64,000 nt of DNA from Flaviflexus sp. (GCA_030537635.1 JAUNVM010000005.1:1-64000), one strand, 5' to 3'. Shown: positions 36,669 through 47,555, counted from the first letter of the stretch. The notes: generated by a model from the letters alone, not told the origin. Numbers and translations: made by a program.

Positions 36669-38339
36669 TTACTTGGTGATGTTGTAGAACAGCGGAACCG
36701 AATTCCAGCCGAACTCGACGTTGTTCACGCCCTCGGCGTAGCCGCCATTGACATTCGAGTACCACAGCGGGATGGCGGGCAGATCCTCGAAGAGGATGCC
36801 CTGGGCCTGCTGGTAGAGCTCATTGGCTTCCTCGGCGCTGGAGGCGCCGGCAGCCTGATCGAGCAGGTCATCGAACTCCTGCGAGGAGTAGTCGCCGTCG
36901 TTCGAGCCGGCACCGGTGCCGTACAGCGGGCCGAGGAAGTTGCTCAGCGCCGGGTAGTCGGCGAGCCAGCCGGAGCGGAACGGCGTTTCGATCTTGCGGT
37001 CCGTGATCTCGGTACGGAAGGACTTGAAGTCCGGGTAGGGCTTGCCCACCGCGTCGATACCGAGGTTGTTCTTCAGCTGGTTAGCCACGGCGTCGACCCA
37101 GGCCTGGTGGCCACCGTCGGCGTTGTAGGCGAGCTCGAAGGTGCCCTCCCACGGGGAGATCTCATCGGCCTGGGCCCACAGTTCCTTCGCCTTCTCAGGA
37201 TCGAAGGAGAGGACCTCGTTGCCGGCAACATTCTCGTCGTAGCCGTCAATCACCGGGGAGGTGAAGTCCTTGGCCGGGGTACGGGTACCCTGGAAGATCT
37301 TGTCGGTGACCTCGTCGCGGTCAATCGCCATCGACAGCGCCTGGCGACGCAGCTTGCCTTCCTCACCGTCAAAGTGCGGGAGGCGGGCGGGAATGGTGAA
37401 GGACTGGAAGACGGCGGTCGCCTGGTTGATCGAGCGACCATCGAGCTCCTGCTCGAAGGTGGCGAAGGCCGAATCCGGCACGGTGTCGGCAACATCGAGG
37501 TTGCCGGCGAGCAGGTCATTGTAGGCCGCATCCGGGTTGGCGTAGAACTTGATCGTCACGCCGCCGTTCTTCGGCTGACGCGGACCGGTGTAATCCGGGT
37601 TGGGAACGAGGTCAATCGACTCGTTGTGACGCCAGGCGTCCTCCCCGGCCAGCATGTACGGGCCGTTACCGATCGGGTTCTCGCCGAATTCCTTCTGCAC
37701 GGCCTCATCGCCAAGGCCGGCCTCGGGCAGCGGGTAGAAAGCCGAGTAGCCCAGGCGGAGCGGGAAGTCAGCCTCCGGCTGCATGAGCTCAACGGTGAAG
37801 GTGTAGTCATCAACGACCTTGAGGCCCTCCATGGCCTCCACCTTCTCTTCGCCCTCCGGGTAGCCCTTGATGGGCTCGTAGAAGTAGCGCAGCAGATGAC
37901 CATCGCGCACGCCCTGGTTCCAGGCGTCCACGAACGAGGAGGCCTTCACCTCAGAGCCATCAGTGAACTTCTGGCCTTCCTTAATGGTGATGGTCCACAG
38001 CTGATTGTCATCAGACTCGATAGACTCGGCGATCTCGTTGACCGGAGCGCCGGAGGCATCGTAGTAGATAAGGCCGGCAAAGGTGAGCTCGAGGATCTTG
38101 CCACCGCCGGTCTCATTGGTGTTCGAGGGGACAAGGGGGTTCTGGGGCTCAGAACCGTTCGTGGTGATAACAGCGTCGGTAGTCTCGCCGCCGCCATCAC
38201 CTTCCTCGGCCGCAGCCGAGGTCTCCTCGCTCGAGGATTCGTTGTTTTCTTCGTCGCCGTCGCCGCTGCTAGAGCAGCCCGACAGTGCCAGCGCGGCTGC
38301 TCCAAAGACAGCCGCAAGCTTCGCGAAGGATCGTGACAT
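36669..38339 (-). CDS. dppA: Peptide ABC transporter substrate-binding lipoprotein
   Basis: 556 residues, family 5 extracellular solute-binding protein. The signal peptide ends with the lipobox LALSGC (lipidated Cys 22), followed by an acidic Ser/Glu linker to about residue 55. The body contains ILELTFAGLIYYDASGAP and the family block ENPIGNGPYMLAG. It binds oligopeptides or similar ligands outside the cell. The ATG at 38339 has GGAGGA 4 bases upstream; the longer frame to 38423 has no ribosome site. Confidence 0.93.
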   Translation of the reverse strand: MSRSFAKLAAVFGAAALALSGCSSSGDGDEENNESSSEETSAAAEEGDGGGETTDAVITTNGSEPQNPLVPSNTNETGGGKILELTFAGLIYYDASGAPVNEIAESIESDDNQLWTITIKEGQKFTDGSEVKASSFVDAWNQGVRDGHLLRYFYEPIKGYPEGEEKVEAMEGLKVVDDYTFTVELMQPEADFPLRLGYSAFYPLPEAGLGDEAVQKEFGENPIGNGPYMLAGEDAWRHNESIDLVPNPDYTGPRQPKNGGVTIKFYANPDAAYNDLLAGNLDVADTVPDSAFATFEQELDGRSINQATAVFQSFTIPARLPHFDGEEGKLRRQALSMAIDRDEVTDKIFQGTRTPAKDFTSPVIDGYDENVAGNEVLSFDPEKAKELWAQADEISPWEGTFELAYNADGGHQAWVDAVANQLKNNLGIDAVGKPYPDFKSFRTEITDRKIETPFRSGWLADYPALSNFLGPLYGTGAGSNDGDYSSQEFDDLLDQAAGASSAEEANELYQQAQGILFEDLPAIPLWYSNVNGGYAEGVNNVEFGWNSVPLFYNITK

Positions 38340-38913
38340 GGGTCCTCCAAGTGGTGGTGGGGGGTGGACCGGCTTGTCAGGCCAGTCCGGGTTGTTGTGA
38401 ACGGTAGCACCTTCGGGGCCCACAATGGAGGGTAAATCGGACAGAACCAGGAGCGGTCATCCGGGAAGCTTGCATGAACAAGAAATTTTTGGGGAGCTAC
38501 CAGGGATTTTTTGGATGTCACAATTTGATAACAATTCGGAGTTTCGTATACTCGGAACCGGCCGTCTCAATATCTGGATTGGTCGAATCGGACGAACAAA
38601 CCTGATCGATTGACCGTTGGCAGGCAGTGACGCTTGACGACCCTCCCACACGCGACGATCCCTGCTAGGGCGGGGTCTCGGTATGAATAGATTCGCCACT
38701 TCCCCACCCAAGGTGGACTCACGCGGGTCATCCACCACAGTGAGTGGCCTTGGGCATCAGTTCACCAAGGAAGGATGCGTCGTGGAGCCCTTGATGAACG
38801 CGACAGAGCTAGCGTTTCCGAATCGACAACAATGCGGGCGGCCAGATGATGGGCATGATCGGCGGCGACATCCTTGTGCTTGTCTCCGGCGACTTGTCGA
38901 GGCATCCCTCGGC
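38340..38913. other. Regulatory and remnant region upstream of dppA
   Basis: A 574-base stretch without an intact gene. The part at about 38475-38620 is markedly richer in A and T than its surroundings. A candidate minus-strand promoter is TTGTTA (38529-38534) with AAAAAT (38506-38511) at 17-base spacing. An imperfect palindrome, GTTTCGTATACTCGGAAC (38541-38558), lies just upstream and could be an operator. The segment 38700-38913 may be the decayed 3' part of the GntR remnant. Confidence 0.45.
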
Positions 38914-39129
38914 TCAAAGCACCTCGAGGGCTTGCCGGACCACGGAGCGCGAGACCCCGAAATCCCTCTGCAATGCAGCCTCAGGCGGCATGACTCCGCC
39001 AAGCTCGCCAGAGAGAATTTGAGAGCGCAGGGTGTTGGCAACCTGAGAACACAGCGGCTTCTTTGTCACCTGTCTAGCCTGTCGCGGCACCATCACCATT
39101 CCCTCAAACAAATCGTGGCGAGCAGGCAC
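38914..39129 (-). pseudogene. GntR/FadR-type regulator remnant, truncated after the DNA-binding domain
   Basis: A 71-codon frame whose last 50 residues (TKKPLCSQVANTLRSQILSG..., then DFGVSRSVVRQALEVL) are a GntR winged helix. A stop follows exactly where the FCD ligand domain should begin. About 200-350 bases of non-coding sequence follow, in which no frame restores the domain. It lies directly after the DUF456 stop and upstream of the dpp operon. I read it as a decayed regulator. A deliberate DNA-binding-only protein is less likely but possible. Confidence 0.5.
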
Positions 39130-39615
39130 TCACACGTGAATAATGAGGGCGGCGATCAGCCAAGTGATCGCCGCGATGAGGCCCGCAGCGAACTCAATGG
39201 CGATGGACAGGCCCACCCCGCGGACCGCAATTTTCGTGCGTTCCACCGCCTCGGCGTGCGGATGAACCATGATCTCGCGGGCGTAGACGCCGAGGAGGAA
39301 ACCGATCGGCAGGCCGATAATTGGCAACACGAAGAAGCCAACCGCGCCCGCCGCGGCACCGATAAGAAGGGTCGTTGTGGAGACCCCGCGCGATCGCATA
39401 CGCCGAGCGGGAATGAGGAACTTTGCAATCGTCGCCCCGGCAGTGACCACCGCAGCCAGGGCGAAAGCAATCCAGCCGGCTGCCACACCCTCGATGAAGG
39501 CCCATACGCCCATGGTGGCGAGGATGACCAGGGAGCCGGGATAAAGCTGGATGATGCAGCCGACCAAGCCAAAGGCGATGATGACACCGCAGGCAACAAG
39601 TCCGCCAACACTCAT
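39130..39615 (-). CDS. DUF456 family membrane protein
   Basis: 161 residues, mostly hydrophobic, with about four membrane segments. The Gly-rich block VLPIIGLPIGFLLGVYAREI (about 94-113) is characteristic of DUF456. No function is established. The ATG at 39615 has AAGGAG 8 bases upstream. It has the same orientation as the GntR remnant that follows. Confidence 0.75.
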   Translation of the reverse strand: MSVGGLVACGVIIAFGLVGCIIQLYPGSLVILATMGVWAFIEGVAAGWIAFALAAVVTAGATIAKFLIPARRMRSRGVSTTTLLIGAAAGAVGFFVLPIIGLPIGFLLGVYAREIMVHPHAEAVERTKIAVRGVGLSIAIEFAAGLIAAITWLIAALIIHV

Positions 39616-39681
39616 GATTCTCCTTCGTCACATCCCGCGGAGAGGCGCGCGGGACCGTCCGCGGGCCGGGCGGGCAATAAG

Positions 39682-39710
39682 GAGGGAGGGGCGCCGAGCA
39701 CCCCTCCCTC
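39682..39710. terminator. Hairpin downstream of fumC
   Basis: A perfect 10-bp stem (GAGGGAGGGG with CCCCTCCCTC) and a 9-base loop lie 12 bases past the fumC stop. Confidence 0.7.
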
Positions 39711-39721
39711 ACTCGTGTTCC

Positions 39722-41119
39722 TTAGGCCTCCTTGGGGCGGGTCATAGAGGCGACGTCAAGCGCCTCGTCGAGCTGCTCCTCGGTGATGTCGCCGCGCTCG
39801 ACGTAGCCGAGATCGACAACGGCTTCGCGGATCGTCATATTTTCCTTGACGGAGTGCTTGGCGATCTTCGCGGCGGCCTCGTACCCAATGATCCGGTTGA
39901 GCGGGGTGACGATCGAAGGCGAGGACTCGGCGAGCTCCTTGCATCGATCGGCATTGGCAACAATACCGTCGACGCACTTGACGGCGAGGGTCTCGGAGAC
40001 GTTGGCGATGATCGACATGGACTCGAGCAGGTTCTGCGCCATGACGGGCAGCATGACGAGCAGGTCGAAGTTGCCCTGGGCCCCCGCAAAGGCGATGGCC
40101 GCATCGTTGCCGATGACCTGGGCAGCCACCATAACGGTTGCCTCGGGCAGAACTGGGTTGATCTTGCCCGGCATGATCGAGGAGCCCGGCTGGAGATCGG
40201 GCAGGGTGATCTCGCCGATGCCGGCGCGGGGGCCGGAGGAAGCCCAACGCAGATCGTTAGCAATCTTGGTCAGAGAGACGGCCACGGTGCGCAGGGCACC
40301 GGAGGTCTCGACGAGGGAATCCTGGGCGGCCTGGGCCTCAAAGTGGTTGGGGGCCTCCTTGAGCGGCAGGCCGGTGTGCTCGGCGATGAGCTCGATGACT
40401 CGGGCGGAGAATCCGGCGGGGGTGTTGATGCCGGTGCCGACCGCGGTGCCGCCGAGCGGCAGCTCGCCGAGATGCTCAATGGTCGCCTCGACTCGGGCAA
40501 TGCCATTGCGGATCTGCTGGGCATAGCCGGAGAACTCCTGGCCGAGCATGATTGGGGTGGCATCCATGAGGTGGGTGCGCCCGGACTTGACAACGTCCTT
40601 AAATTCTTCGGCCTTGGCCTCGAGAGACTTCGCGAGCACCTCGAGCTTGGGAATGACGAGGTTGATCGCGGCCTCGGTGGCGGCGATGTGAATCGAGGAG
40701 GGGAAGACATCGTTGGAGGACTGGGAGGCATTGACGTGGTCGTTGGGGTGAACCTCCAGGCCGGAGGCCTTCGAGGCGATCGTCGAGATGACCTCGTTGG
40801 TGTTCATGTTCGACGAGGTGCCTGAGCCCGTCTGGAACACGTCAATGGGGAACTGATCATCGTGCTCCCCGGCGATCACCTCATCGGCGGCGGCGACGAT
40901 GGCGCTGGACAGCTCATCGGAGATGACGCCGAGCTCCTTGTTGGCAATCGCGGCGGCCCGCTTGACCTGGCCGAGAGCGTGGATGTGATGCGGGGTGAGG
41001 GTCTTACCCGAGATCGGGAAATTCTCCACCGCCCGCTGGGTCTGGGCCCGGTAGAGGGCGGATGCGGGAACCCGCACCTCACCCATGGTGTCGTGTTCGA
41101 TGCGGTACTCTTCGCTCAC
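39722..41119 (-). CDS. fumC: Fumarate hydratase, class II
   Basis: Interconverts fumarate and malate. It is 465 residues, the normal length for the iron-free class. It contains [41 protein letters not shown] and the superfamily signature [16 protein letters not shown]. The GTG at 41119 follows AAGGAGAC by 3-4 bases. The frame extends to 41233 without FumC-like sequence. Confidence 0.96.
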   Translation of the reverse strand: MSEEYRIEHDTMGEVRVPASALYRAQTQRAVENFPISGKTLTPHHIHALGQVKRAAAIANKELGVISDELSSAIVAAADEVIAGEHDDQFPIDVFQTGSGTSSNMNTNEVISTIASKASGLEVHPNDHVNASQSSNDVFPSSIHIAATEAAINLVIPKLEVLAKSLEAKAEEFKDVVKSGRTHLMDATPIMLGQEFSGYAQQIRNGIARVEATIEHLGELPLGGTAVGTGINTPAGFSARVIELIAEHTGLPLKEAPNHFEAQAAQDSLVETSGALRTVAVSLTKIANDLRWASSGPRAGIGEITLPDLQPGSSIMPGKINPVLPEATVMVAAQVIGNDAAIAFAGAQGNFDLLVMLPVMAQNLLESMSIIANVSETLAVKCVDGIVANADRCKELAESSPSIVTPLNRIIGYEAAAKIAKHSVKENMTIREAVVDLGYVERGDITEEQLDEALDVASMTRPKEA

Positions 41120-41323
41120 TGTGTCTCCTTTGCCGGTGGCGGTATATCCGCCTCCCATTATCGCCGATCTACCCCCGGCTCGGGGCGCAAAGGTCCCATT
41201 GCACACGGTGCCAGGCCGGCAACGCCGTGCCAACCGCCATCAAAGCCGGGTCCGCGGGGCCAAAGCTGGCCCTCTTCTCGCTCTCGGCGAAGCGGCCCCG
41301 CGATGATTCCTGACGACGAGAGT

Positions 41324-42439
41324 CTATGACTCCTGGACGACAATGCCGACCCGCTGGAACTCCTTGACCTCGGAGTAGCCAGAGGAGGCCAGGGCGTGGC
41401 GCAGGGCCCCGATGAGATTGAGTTTGCCCTCCGCGGTGTGGGCCGGACCGAAGAGAATCTGCTCCATCGTTCCGGCCGTGCCCACGTGCACGCGTTCACC
41501 TCGCGGCAGGCGGGGATGCCGGGCCTCCGCACCCCAATGCCAGCCTTGACCGGGAGCCTCGGCCGCCCGGGCCAATGCGGTCCCGAGCATGACGCCGTCG
41601 GCGCCGCAGGCGAGCGCCTTAACGATGTCTCCGGAGGTGGATACCGCTCCATCGGCAATGACGTGGACATAGCGCCCGGAGGATTCATCGAGGTAGTCAC
41701 GCCGAGCCGCCGCAATGTCCGCGACGATCGTGGCCATCGGAGCCGATACACCGATGGTGCGGCGGTTGGCCGAAGAAGCGCCACCGCCATAGCCCGCGAG
41801 CACGCCGGCGGCACCGGTCCGCATAAGGTGGAGAGCCGCAGTGTAGGTCACGGCGCCACCGACAATAACCGGCACATCGAGCTCGTAGATGAAGCGCTTG
41901 AGGTTGAGCGGCTCACGATTGGAGGAGACATGCTCGGCGGATACGGTGGTGCCCCGGATGACAAAGAGATCGCATCCGGCCTCGACGACCGTGCGCCAAT
42001 GCTCCTGGGTGCGCTGCGGGGACAGGGCCCCGGCCACCGTCACCCCGGCATCGCGAATCTCCTCGAGGCGGGCGGTGATGAGTTCCGGGCGGATCGGGGC
42101 GCGGTAGATGTCCTGCATCCGCCTGCCCGCCTCATCCGGTGCCAGCTGGGCGATCTCATCGAGAAGCGTCGAGGGATCCTCATAGCGGGTCCACACACCC
42201 TCCAGATCGAGCACCCCCACCCCGCCCAGGCGCCCCATCTCAATTGCCGTCGCCGGACTGGACACCGAGTCCATCGGCGCCGCCATCACCGGGATGTCGA
42301 GATAGTAGGCATCAATCTGCCAGCCGGTTGACACGTCCGCAGCATCGCGGGTGCGCCTGGACGGCACAATGGCAATATCGTCAAAGGAATAAGCGACTCG
42401 CGCGCGCTTGCCGCGACCAATTTCCACCTCGTTGCTCAT
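41324..42439 (-). CDS. guaB3: GuaB3-family IMP dehydrogenase-related protein
   Basis: 371 residues forming a TIM barrel without the CBS domains of GuaB. It opens VEIGRGKRARVAYSFDDIAIVPSR, typical of actinobacterial GuaB3. The loop that holds the catalytic Cys in IMP dehydrogenase (GSICTTR) is replaced by RGTTVSAEHVSS, so ordinary IMP dehydrogenase activity is doubtful. A GMP reductase role has been proposed for some GuaB3 proteins. The ATG at 42439 has no ribosome site; TAGACT ends 6 bases upstream. Confidence 0.88.
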   Translation of the reverse strand: MSNEVEIGRGKRARVAYSFDDIAIVPSRRTRDAADVSTGWQIDAYYLDIPVMAAPMDSVSSPATAIEMGRLGGVGVLDLEGVWTRYEDPSTLLDEIAQLAPDEAGRRMQDIYRAPIRPELITARLEEIRDAGVTVAGALSPQRTQEHWRTVVEAGCDLFVIRGTTVSAEHVSSNREPLNLKRFIYELDVPVIVGGAVTYTAALHLMRTGAAGVLAGYGGGASSANRRTIGVSAPMATIVADIAAARRDYLDESSGRYVHVIADGAVSTSGDIVKALACGADGVMLGTALARAAEAPGQGWHWGAEARHPRLPRGERVHVGTAGTMEQILFGPAHTAEGKLNLIGALRHALASSGYSEVKEFQRVGIVVQES

Positions 42440-42445
42440 GCCGCC

Positions 42446-42451
42446 AGTCTA
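42446..42451 (-). promoter_or_regulatory. Putative -10 box of guaB3 (leaderless)
   Basis: TAGACT lies 6 bases before the guaB3 ATG. It shares a 53-base divergent region with the exonuclease promoter. Confidence 0.5.
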
Positions 42452-42480
42452 TCCCCATGTGATCTATCCCCCGAACCGGC

Positions 42481-42486
42481 TACGAT
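42481..42486 (+). promoter_or_regulatory. Putative -10 box of the exonuclease gene (leaderless)
   Basis: TACGAT lies 6 bases before the exonuclease ATG at 42493. No ribosome site is present. Confidence 0.5.
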
Positions 42487-42492
42487 GGGGGC

Positions 42493-43209
42493 ATGGTCCA
42501 GCGGCTCAACGATATTGACATTCTCGGCTTTGACACCGAGACCACCGGCGTGAGCCCGCACCACTCCCGGCTCGTGACCGCAGCGATCGTCGAGTCCGGC
42601 CCGGAGGAGGTCTCGGCCACCTGGCTCGCCAATCCGGGCGTCGACATCCCCTCGGCGGCTCGCGAGGTTCACGGCATCTCCACCGAGCACGCCCGGGAAC
42701 ATGGCCGCCCGGCCGATGAGGTACTGCTCGAGGTACGCGATTATCTGCTCCGCGGACTGCGCGAGGGCAAGGCCATCTTGGCCTTTAACGCCTCCTTCGA
42801 CCTCACCTTGCTCGAATCCGAGCTCACCCGTCACGGTCTGGCCACGATGACCGAGCTGCTCGGCACCGAGCCCGCCCCCATCATCGACCCGCTCGTTCTC
42901 GACCGCATGCTCGCACCCCGGCGGCGCGGACCGCGCCGGCTGGAGAACCTGTGCCAGGTCTACGGGGTCACCGCCTCGGGATTCCACGATGCTCGCGCGG
43001 ACGTCGTCGCCTCGCTGCGCCTCTTCGAGGCCATGAAGACCCAGCACGCCATCCTCGCTCCCCTCACCGTCGACAAGGCGCATGAGCTGCAGCGGGCCAG
43101 CCACCGGGACTGGGCGCGCAGCTTCAATCGCTGGCTCGCCTCCAAGGGCCGCACCCCCGATGTCGCCGAAGCCTGGCCCCTGCTGCCGCCTCGCGGCGAG
43201 GGCGCCTAG
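42493..43209 (+). CDS. 3'-5' exonuclease, DnaQ/DEDDh type
   Basis: 238 residues. The exonuclease residues are visible: GFDTETTG (Exo I, about 12-19), FNASFDLTLLE (Exo II) and FHDARADV (Exo III, the H-D pair about 165-169). It is a stand-alone nuclease with no polymerase or helicase fusion; a DNA polymerase III epsilon-like or RNase T-like role are both possible. It is divergent from guaB3 and probably leaderless. The last 40 residues are Arg- and Trp-rich. Confidence 0.88.
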   Translation: MVQRLNDIDILGFDTETTGVSPHHSRLVTAAIVESGPEEVSATWLANPGVDIPSAAREVHGISTEHAREHGRPADEVLLEVRDYLLRGLREGKAILAFNASFDLTLLESELTRHGLATMTELLGTEPAPIIDPLVLDRMLAPRRRGPRRLENLCQVYGVTASGFHDARADVVASLRLFEAMKTQHAILAPLTVDKAHELQRASHRDWARSFNRWLASKGRTPDVAEAWPLLPPRGEGA

Positions 43210-43422
43210 CGCTCCGGTTCCGTCGCGCCCTCAAACTCTGTTTCTCCATCCACGTCCCGTTCCACATCCCACCTCCGATGTCCTCCCACGCCCGCGGGGT
43301 TCTCTGCCTTTTGCTGCGAGATCCCTCACGCCAACGGGGTCATTTAACGAAAGTTATCCCTATATACCGGGCCTGTCTTCTTGGGCTTGGGACCTTAAAA
43401 CCGCAGGTCAAAGCTTTGTTTG

Positions 43423-43441
43423 TTTATTATTGAACAATAAA
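43423..43441. promoter_or_regulatory. Palindromic operator candidate upstream of the unknown-protein/GntR operon
   Basis: TTTATTATTGAACAATAAA is a 19-base palindrome with 8 of 9 pairs matching around G43432. It lies 13 bases before the GTG at 43455 in an AT-rich strip. It is a natural site for the GntR protein encoded 600 bases downstream. Confidence 0.5.
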
Positions 43442-43454
43442 GAAAGGAGCAAAG

Positions 43455-44057
43455 GTGCCCCCGATTTCTGAGCCTCGTTACATGGCCAGTACTAACGGCA
43501 TTGGGTTTTTCCCGCGCCTTGACGTGCGCAAGCATGCGGCCTTGCTTGCGGCGGGCCTCCTGGACCTCAATTTCGCGGGCAATGTTACCTTCTCACCTGA
43601 CGAGGTGGCCTCGACCGGGATGCGGGGCGGAGATCTTCCGCTTGCACCGGCGACTACACTCCTCAGTCAGCCGCGACCCTTCTGGTTTCTCCTCATTGCT
43701 TTGCGGCGCACCCTGTCCACGGTGATGGGCACCGCTCTCATGCGGCGAGCCGAGGCCGATCAGGCCTCCTCTGTCATCCTGGACCGTCACCGCCCCGCGA
43801 TGCGCGTTCCGGTCCGCCGGCGGGTGCGCGCCACGATCGCCGCCCTGCTGGGTGGACGGGCCAGCCGGTCCGAGGACATCGTCCTCGGCCGCCTGACCCA
43901 TCACTATCGAATCCTCGATTCAGACCGTTTTCGTCCCCGGCACCACCGGGGTGCCGAGCCCCGCCAAGCGGGCTCGGCGGATCTTGTTCTCGACCACATC
44001 ATCACCGGCATCGGGTGCTCCACGGCTCTTGCGTCGCCGGATATGCCGAAGGAGTGA
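43455..44057 (+). CDS. Hypothetical protein, first gene of a GntR/D-cysteine desulfhydrase operon
   Basis: 200 residues, not recognised. The N-terminal half has a moderately hydrophobic stretch (KHAALLAAGLLDLNF) and a second near residues 75-90 (FWFLLIALRRTL). The second half is very Arg-rich (RVPVRRRVRATIAALLGGRASR) and ends in LVLDHIITGIGCST. There is no clear signal peptide. AAAGGAG lies 8 bases before the GTG, and the codon positions show the same GC bias as neighbouring genes, so it is probably translated. Its stop is 4 bases before the GntR gene. No enzymatic motif is visible. Confidence 0.55.
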   Translation: MPPISEPRYMASTNGIGFFPRLDVRKHAALLAAGLLDLNFAGNVTFSPDEVASTGMRGGDLPLAPATTLLSQPRPFWFLLIALRRTLSTVMGTALMRRAEADQASSVILDRHRPAMRVPVRRRVRATIAALLGGRASRSEDIVLGRLTHHYRILDSDRFRPRHHRGAEPRQAGSADLVLDHIITGIGCSTALASPDMPKE

Positions 44058-44061
44058 CCGC

Positions 44062-44727
44062 ATGACCCCTCGTGCCGCCAGCCTCACCGACAAGGCCTAC
44101 CGCCACATCCGCGACATCGTGCTCGCGGGACAGATCCCTCCCGGGGAGCGATTGACCGTTCGGCCAATTGCCGAGGAGTTAGCCCTCTCCCCCACGCCGG
44201 TGAACACGGCCCTGAGCATGCTGGCGCGTGAGGGTATTGTCGAGGCTCGCATGCATCGCGGATATTTCGTGCCGGTGATCTCGGTGCGGGACATGACGGA
44301 GATCTACGAGGTGCGCCTCGGCCTGGATCTCATCGCCATTCGCCGCGCCTGCCAGGCCGAGGATCACCGAGATATTGCCGCCACCCTCCTTGAGCAGTGC
44401 GGCGAGCAGGAGCACAAGATCGCGAAATTAGACGTGGATGGTTTCATCGACCTGGACATCACCTTTCACGAGATGATCTGGAAGCTGTGCGGCAATCACC
44501 GGCTGCATCACACCGGGAGGTATCTGCTCGACCGGATGAGGATGGGCAGTAGGGTGTCGCTGCACCGCACCAACCGGCTCTCCGAATCCCTTGCCGAGCA
44601 CCGAAACATCGTGCGCGCCATCGAGGCCGGCGATCTCCGGGATGGCGAGGAGGCGGTCACCGCCCACCTGTCGCTGACCAAGGCCGCGTACTCCGCCGCC
44701 ATCTCCCAGGTGCGCACCACCTACTAG
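44062..44727 (+). CDS. GntR-family regulator, FadR/FCD type
   Basis: 221 residues. The winged helix (SLTDKAYRHIRDIVLAGQIPPGERL, recognition helix SPTPVNTALSMLAREG) covers about 7-75. The FCD ligand domain follows, with the metal-binding pattern D-x3-H in LDITFHEMIW and later histidines in LAEHRNIVRAIEAGD and VTAHLSL. Such regulators bind small carboxylic acids. AAGGAG lies 8 bases before the ATG. It sits between the unknown 200-residue protein and D-cysteine desulfhydrase, which it may control. Confidence 0.9.
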   Translation: MTPRAASLTDKAYRHIRDIVLAGQIPPGERLTVRPIAEELALSPTPVNTALSMLAREGIVEARMHRGYFVPVISVRDMTEIYEVRLGLDLIAIRRACQAEDHRDIAATLLEQCGEQEHKIAKLDVDGFIDLDITFHEMIWKLCGNHRLHHTGRYLLDRMRMGSRVSLHRTNRLSESLAEHRNIVRAIEAGDLRDGEEAVTAHLSLTKAAYSAAISQVRTTY

Positions 44728-44798
44728 CCGGAGCGCAGTACCCAAACCCGTCCTCTTCCCGTCCGCACCATTTATCATCAAAGCGGGAAGGAGAAGTC

Positions 44799-45794
44799 AT
44801 GGACCTGTCACGTTTTCCTCGCCGCCACTACACTCCCGGGCCGACCCCGCTGCAGCCCCTGCCCAGGCTGAGCAAGGAGTTAGGCGCAACCATCTACATC
44901 AAGCGCGATGATCTCCTCGGGCTCACCGCCGGGGGTAACAAGACCCGCAAACTGGAGTTTTTGATGGCGGAGGCGCTGGCCAGCGGCGCCACGGATATCA
45001 TCACCACCGGGGCGGTACAGTCCAATCACTGCCGTCTCACCCTGGCGGCCGCCGTCACCGAGGGTTGTGCGGCGCACCTGCTCCTTCACGAGCGCGTTCC
45101 CGGCACCTATTCGCCCGAGGCCGGGGGAAACAATCTCCTCTACCGCCTGCTTGGCGCCGCCACCATCGAGGTGGCGCCCGCAACGGCGGACCTGGGGGCC
45201 CGGATGGCGGAGATGGCCGAGGAGCTGCGCGCGGCCGGGCGCACCCCCTATATCATCCCCGGCGGCGGATCGGTTGCCCTGGGGGCCCTCGGCTACGCCG
45301 CGGCCGCCCAGGAGATTCTCGCCCAAAGCTTTGCCGCCGGCCTGCCCATCGATCACATTGTCACTCCGTCGGTGTCGGGCGGCACCCATGCCGGCCTGGT
45401 CGCCGGATCCATCGGTCTCGGCGCCTCGTGGACGATCACCGGAATCTCGGCCGATGAGCCGGCCGCCGATCAGGAAGCCAAGGTGCTTCAGCTCGCCCGC
45501 GACGCAGCTGTTTTGGCCGGGATCGATCGGGAGATTCCCGAGTCGGCGGTCACCGTGCGCGAGGAGTTCATTGGGCCCGGCTATTCGCTTCCCAGCCCGG
45601 CCATGACCGAGGCGGTGCAGCTCTTTGCCCGCACCGAGGGAATCCTCCTCGACCCGGTCTACTCAGGGAAGGCGGCCTCCGGCCTCATCGCCATGGCCCG
45701 CGCCGGCGAATTCGACGGGGGCACCGCCCTGTTCCTCCACACCGGCGGCAGCCCCGCCACCTACCACTACCGCAGCCAGGTGCTGCCGAGCTGA
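44799..45794 (+). CDS. dcyD: D-cysteine desulfhydrase / ACC deaminase-like PLP enzyme
   Basis: 331 residues. The PLP lysine is in TAGGNKTRKLE (about residue 50), followed by the substrate loop TTGAVQSNHCR. The phosphate-binding Gly run is near TPSVSGGTHAG, and FLHTGGSPATYHY closes the domain. This subgroup is annotated as D-cysteine desulfhydrase (D-cysteine to pyruvate, H2S and ammonia); ACC deaminase is the close relative and cannot be excluded. AAGGAGAAGTC precedes the ATG. It lies 71 bases after the GntR gene. Confidence 0.85.
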   Translation: MDLSRFPRRHYTPGPTPLQPLPRLSKELGATIYIKRDDLLGLTAGGNKTRKLEFLMAEALASGATDIITTGAVQSNHCRLTLAAAVTEGCAAHLLLHERVPGTYSPEAGGNNLLYRLLGAATIEVAPATADLGARMAEMAEELRAAGRTPYIIPGGGSVALGALGYAAAAQEILAQSFAAGLPIDHIVTPSVSGGTHAGLVAGSIGLGASWTITGISADEPAADQEAKVLQLARDAAVLAGIDREIPESAVTVREEFIGPGYSLPSPAMTEAVQLFARTEGILLDPVYSGKAASGLIAMARAGEFDGGTALFLHTGGSPATYHYRSQVLPS

Positions 45795-45798
45795 TGTG

Positions 45799-45826
45799 CA
45801 TGGGCGGCCCCGAGGGGCCGCCCATG
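45799..45826. terminator. Bidirectional hairpin between dcyD and guaB
   Basis: A perfect 13-bp stem (CATGGGCGGCCCC with GGGGCCGCCCATG) with GA at the tip lies between convergent stops, 4 bases after dcyD and 20 before the guaB end. Confidence 0.75.
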
Positions 45827-45846
45827 ACAGCTGTCAGTAGCCTGAC

Positions 45847-47544
<1,698 letters not shown>

Positions 47545-47555
47545 CTATTGCCTTA

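Noticed and set aside
36585-38336. 583-codon plus-strand frame opposite dppA
   Set aside because: dppA has a lipobox, ribosome site and solute-binding family motifs; this frame is its complement.
38683-39747. 354-codon plus-strand frame across the GntR remnant and the DUF456 gene
   Set aside because: Mostly the complement of the DUF456 gene; His/Arg/Asp-rich with no ribosome site.
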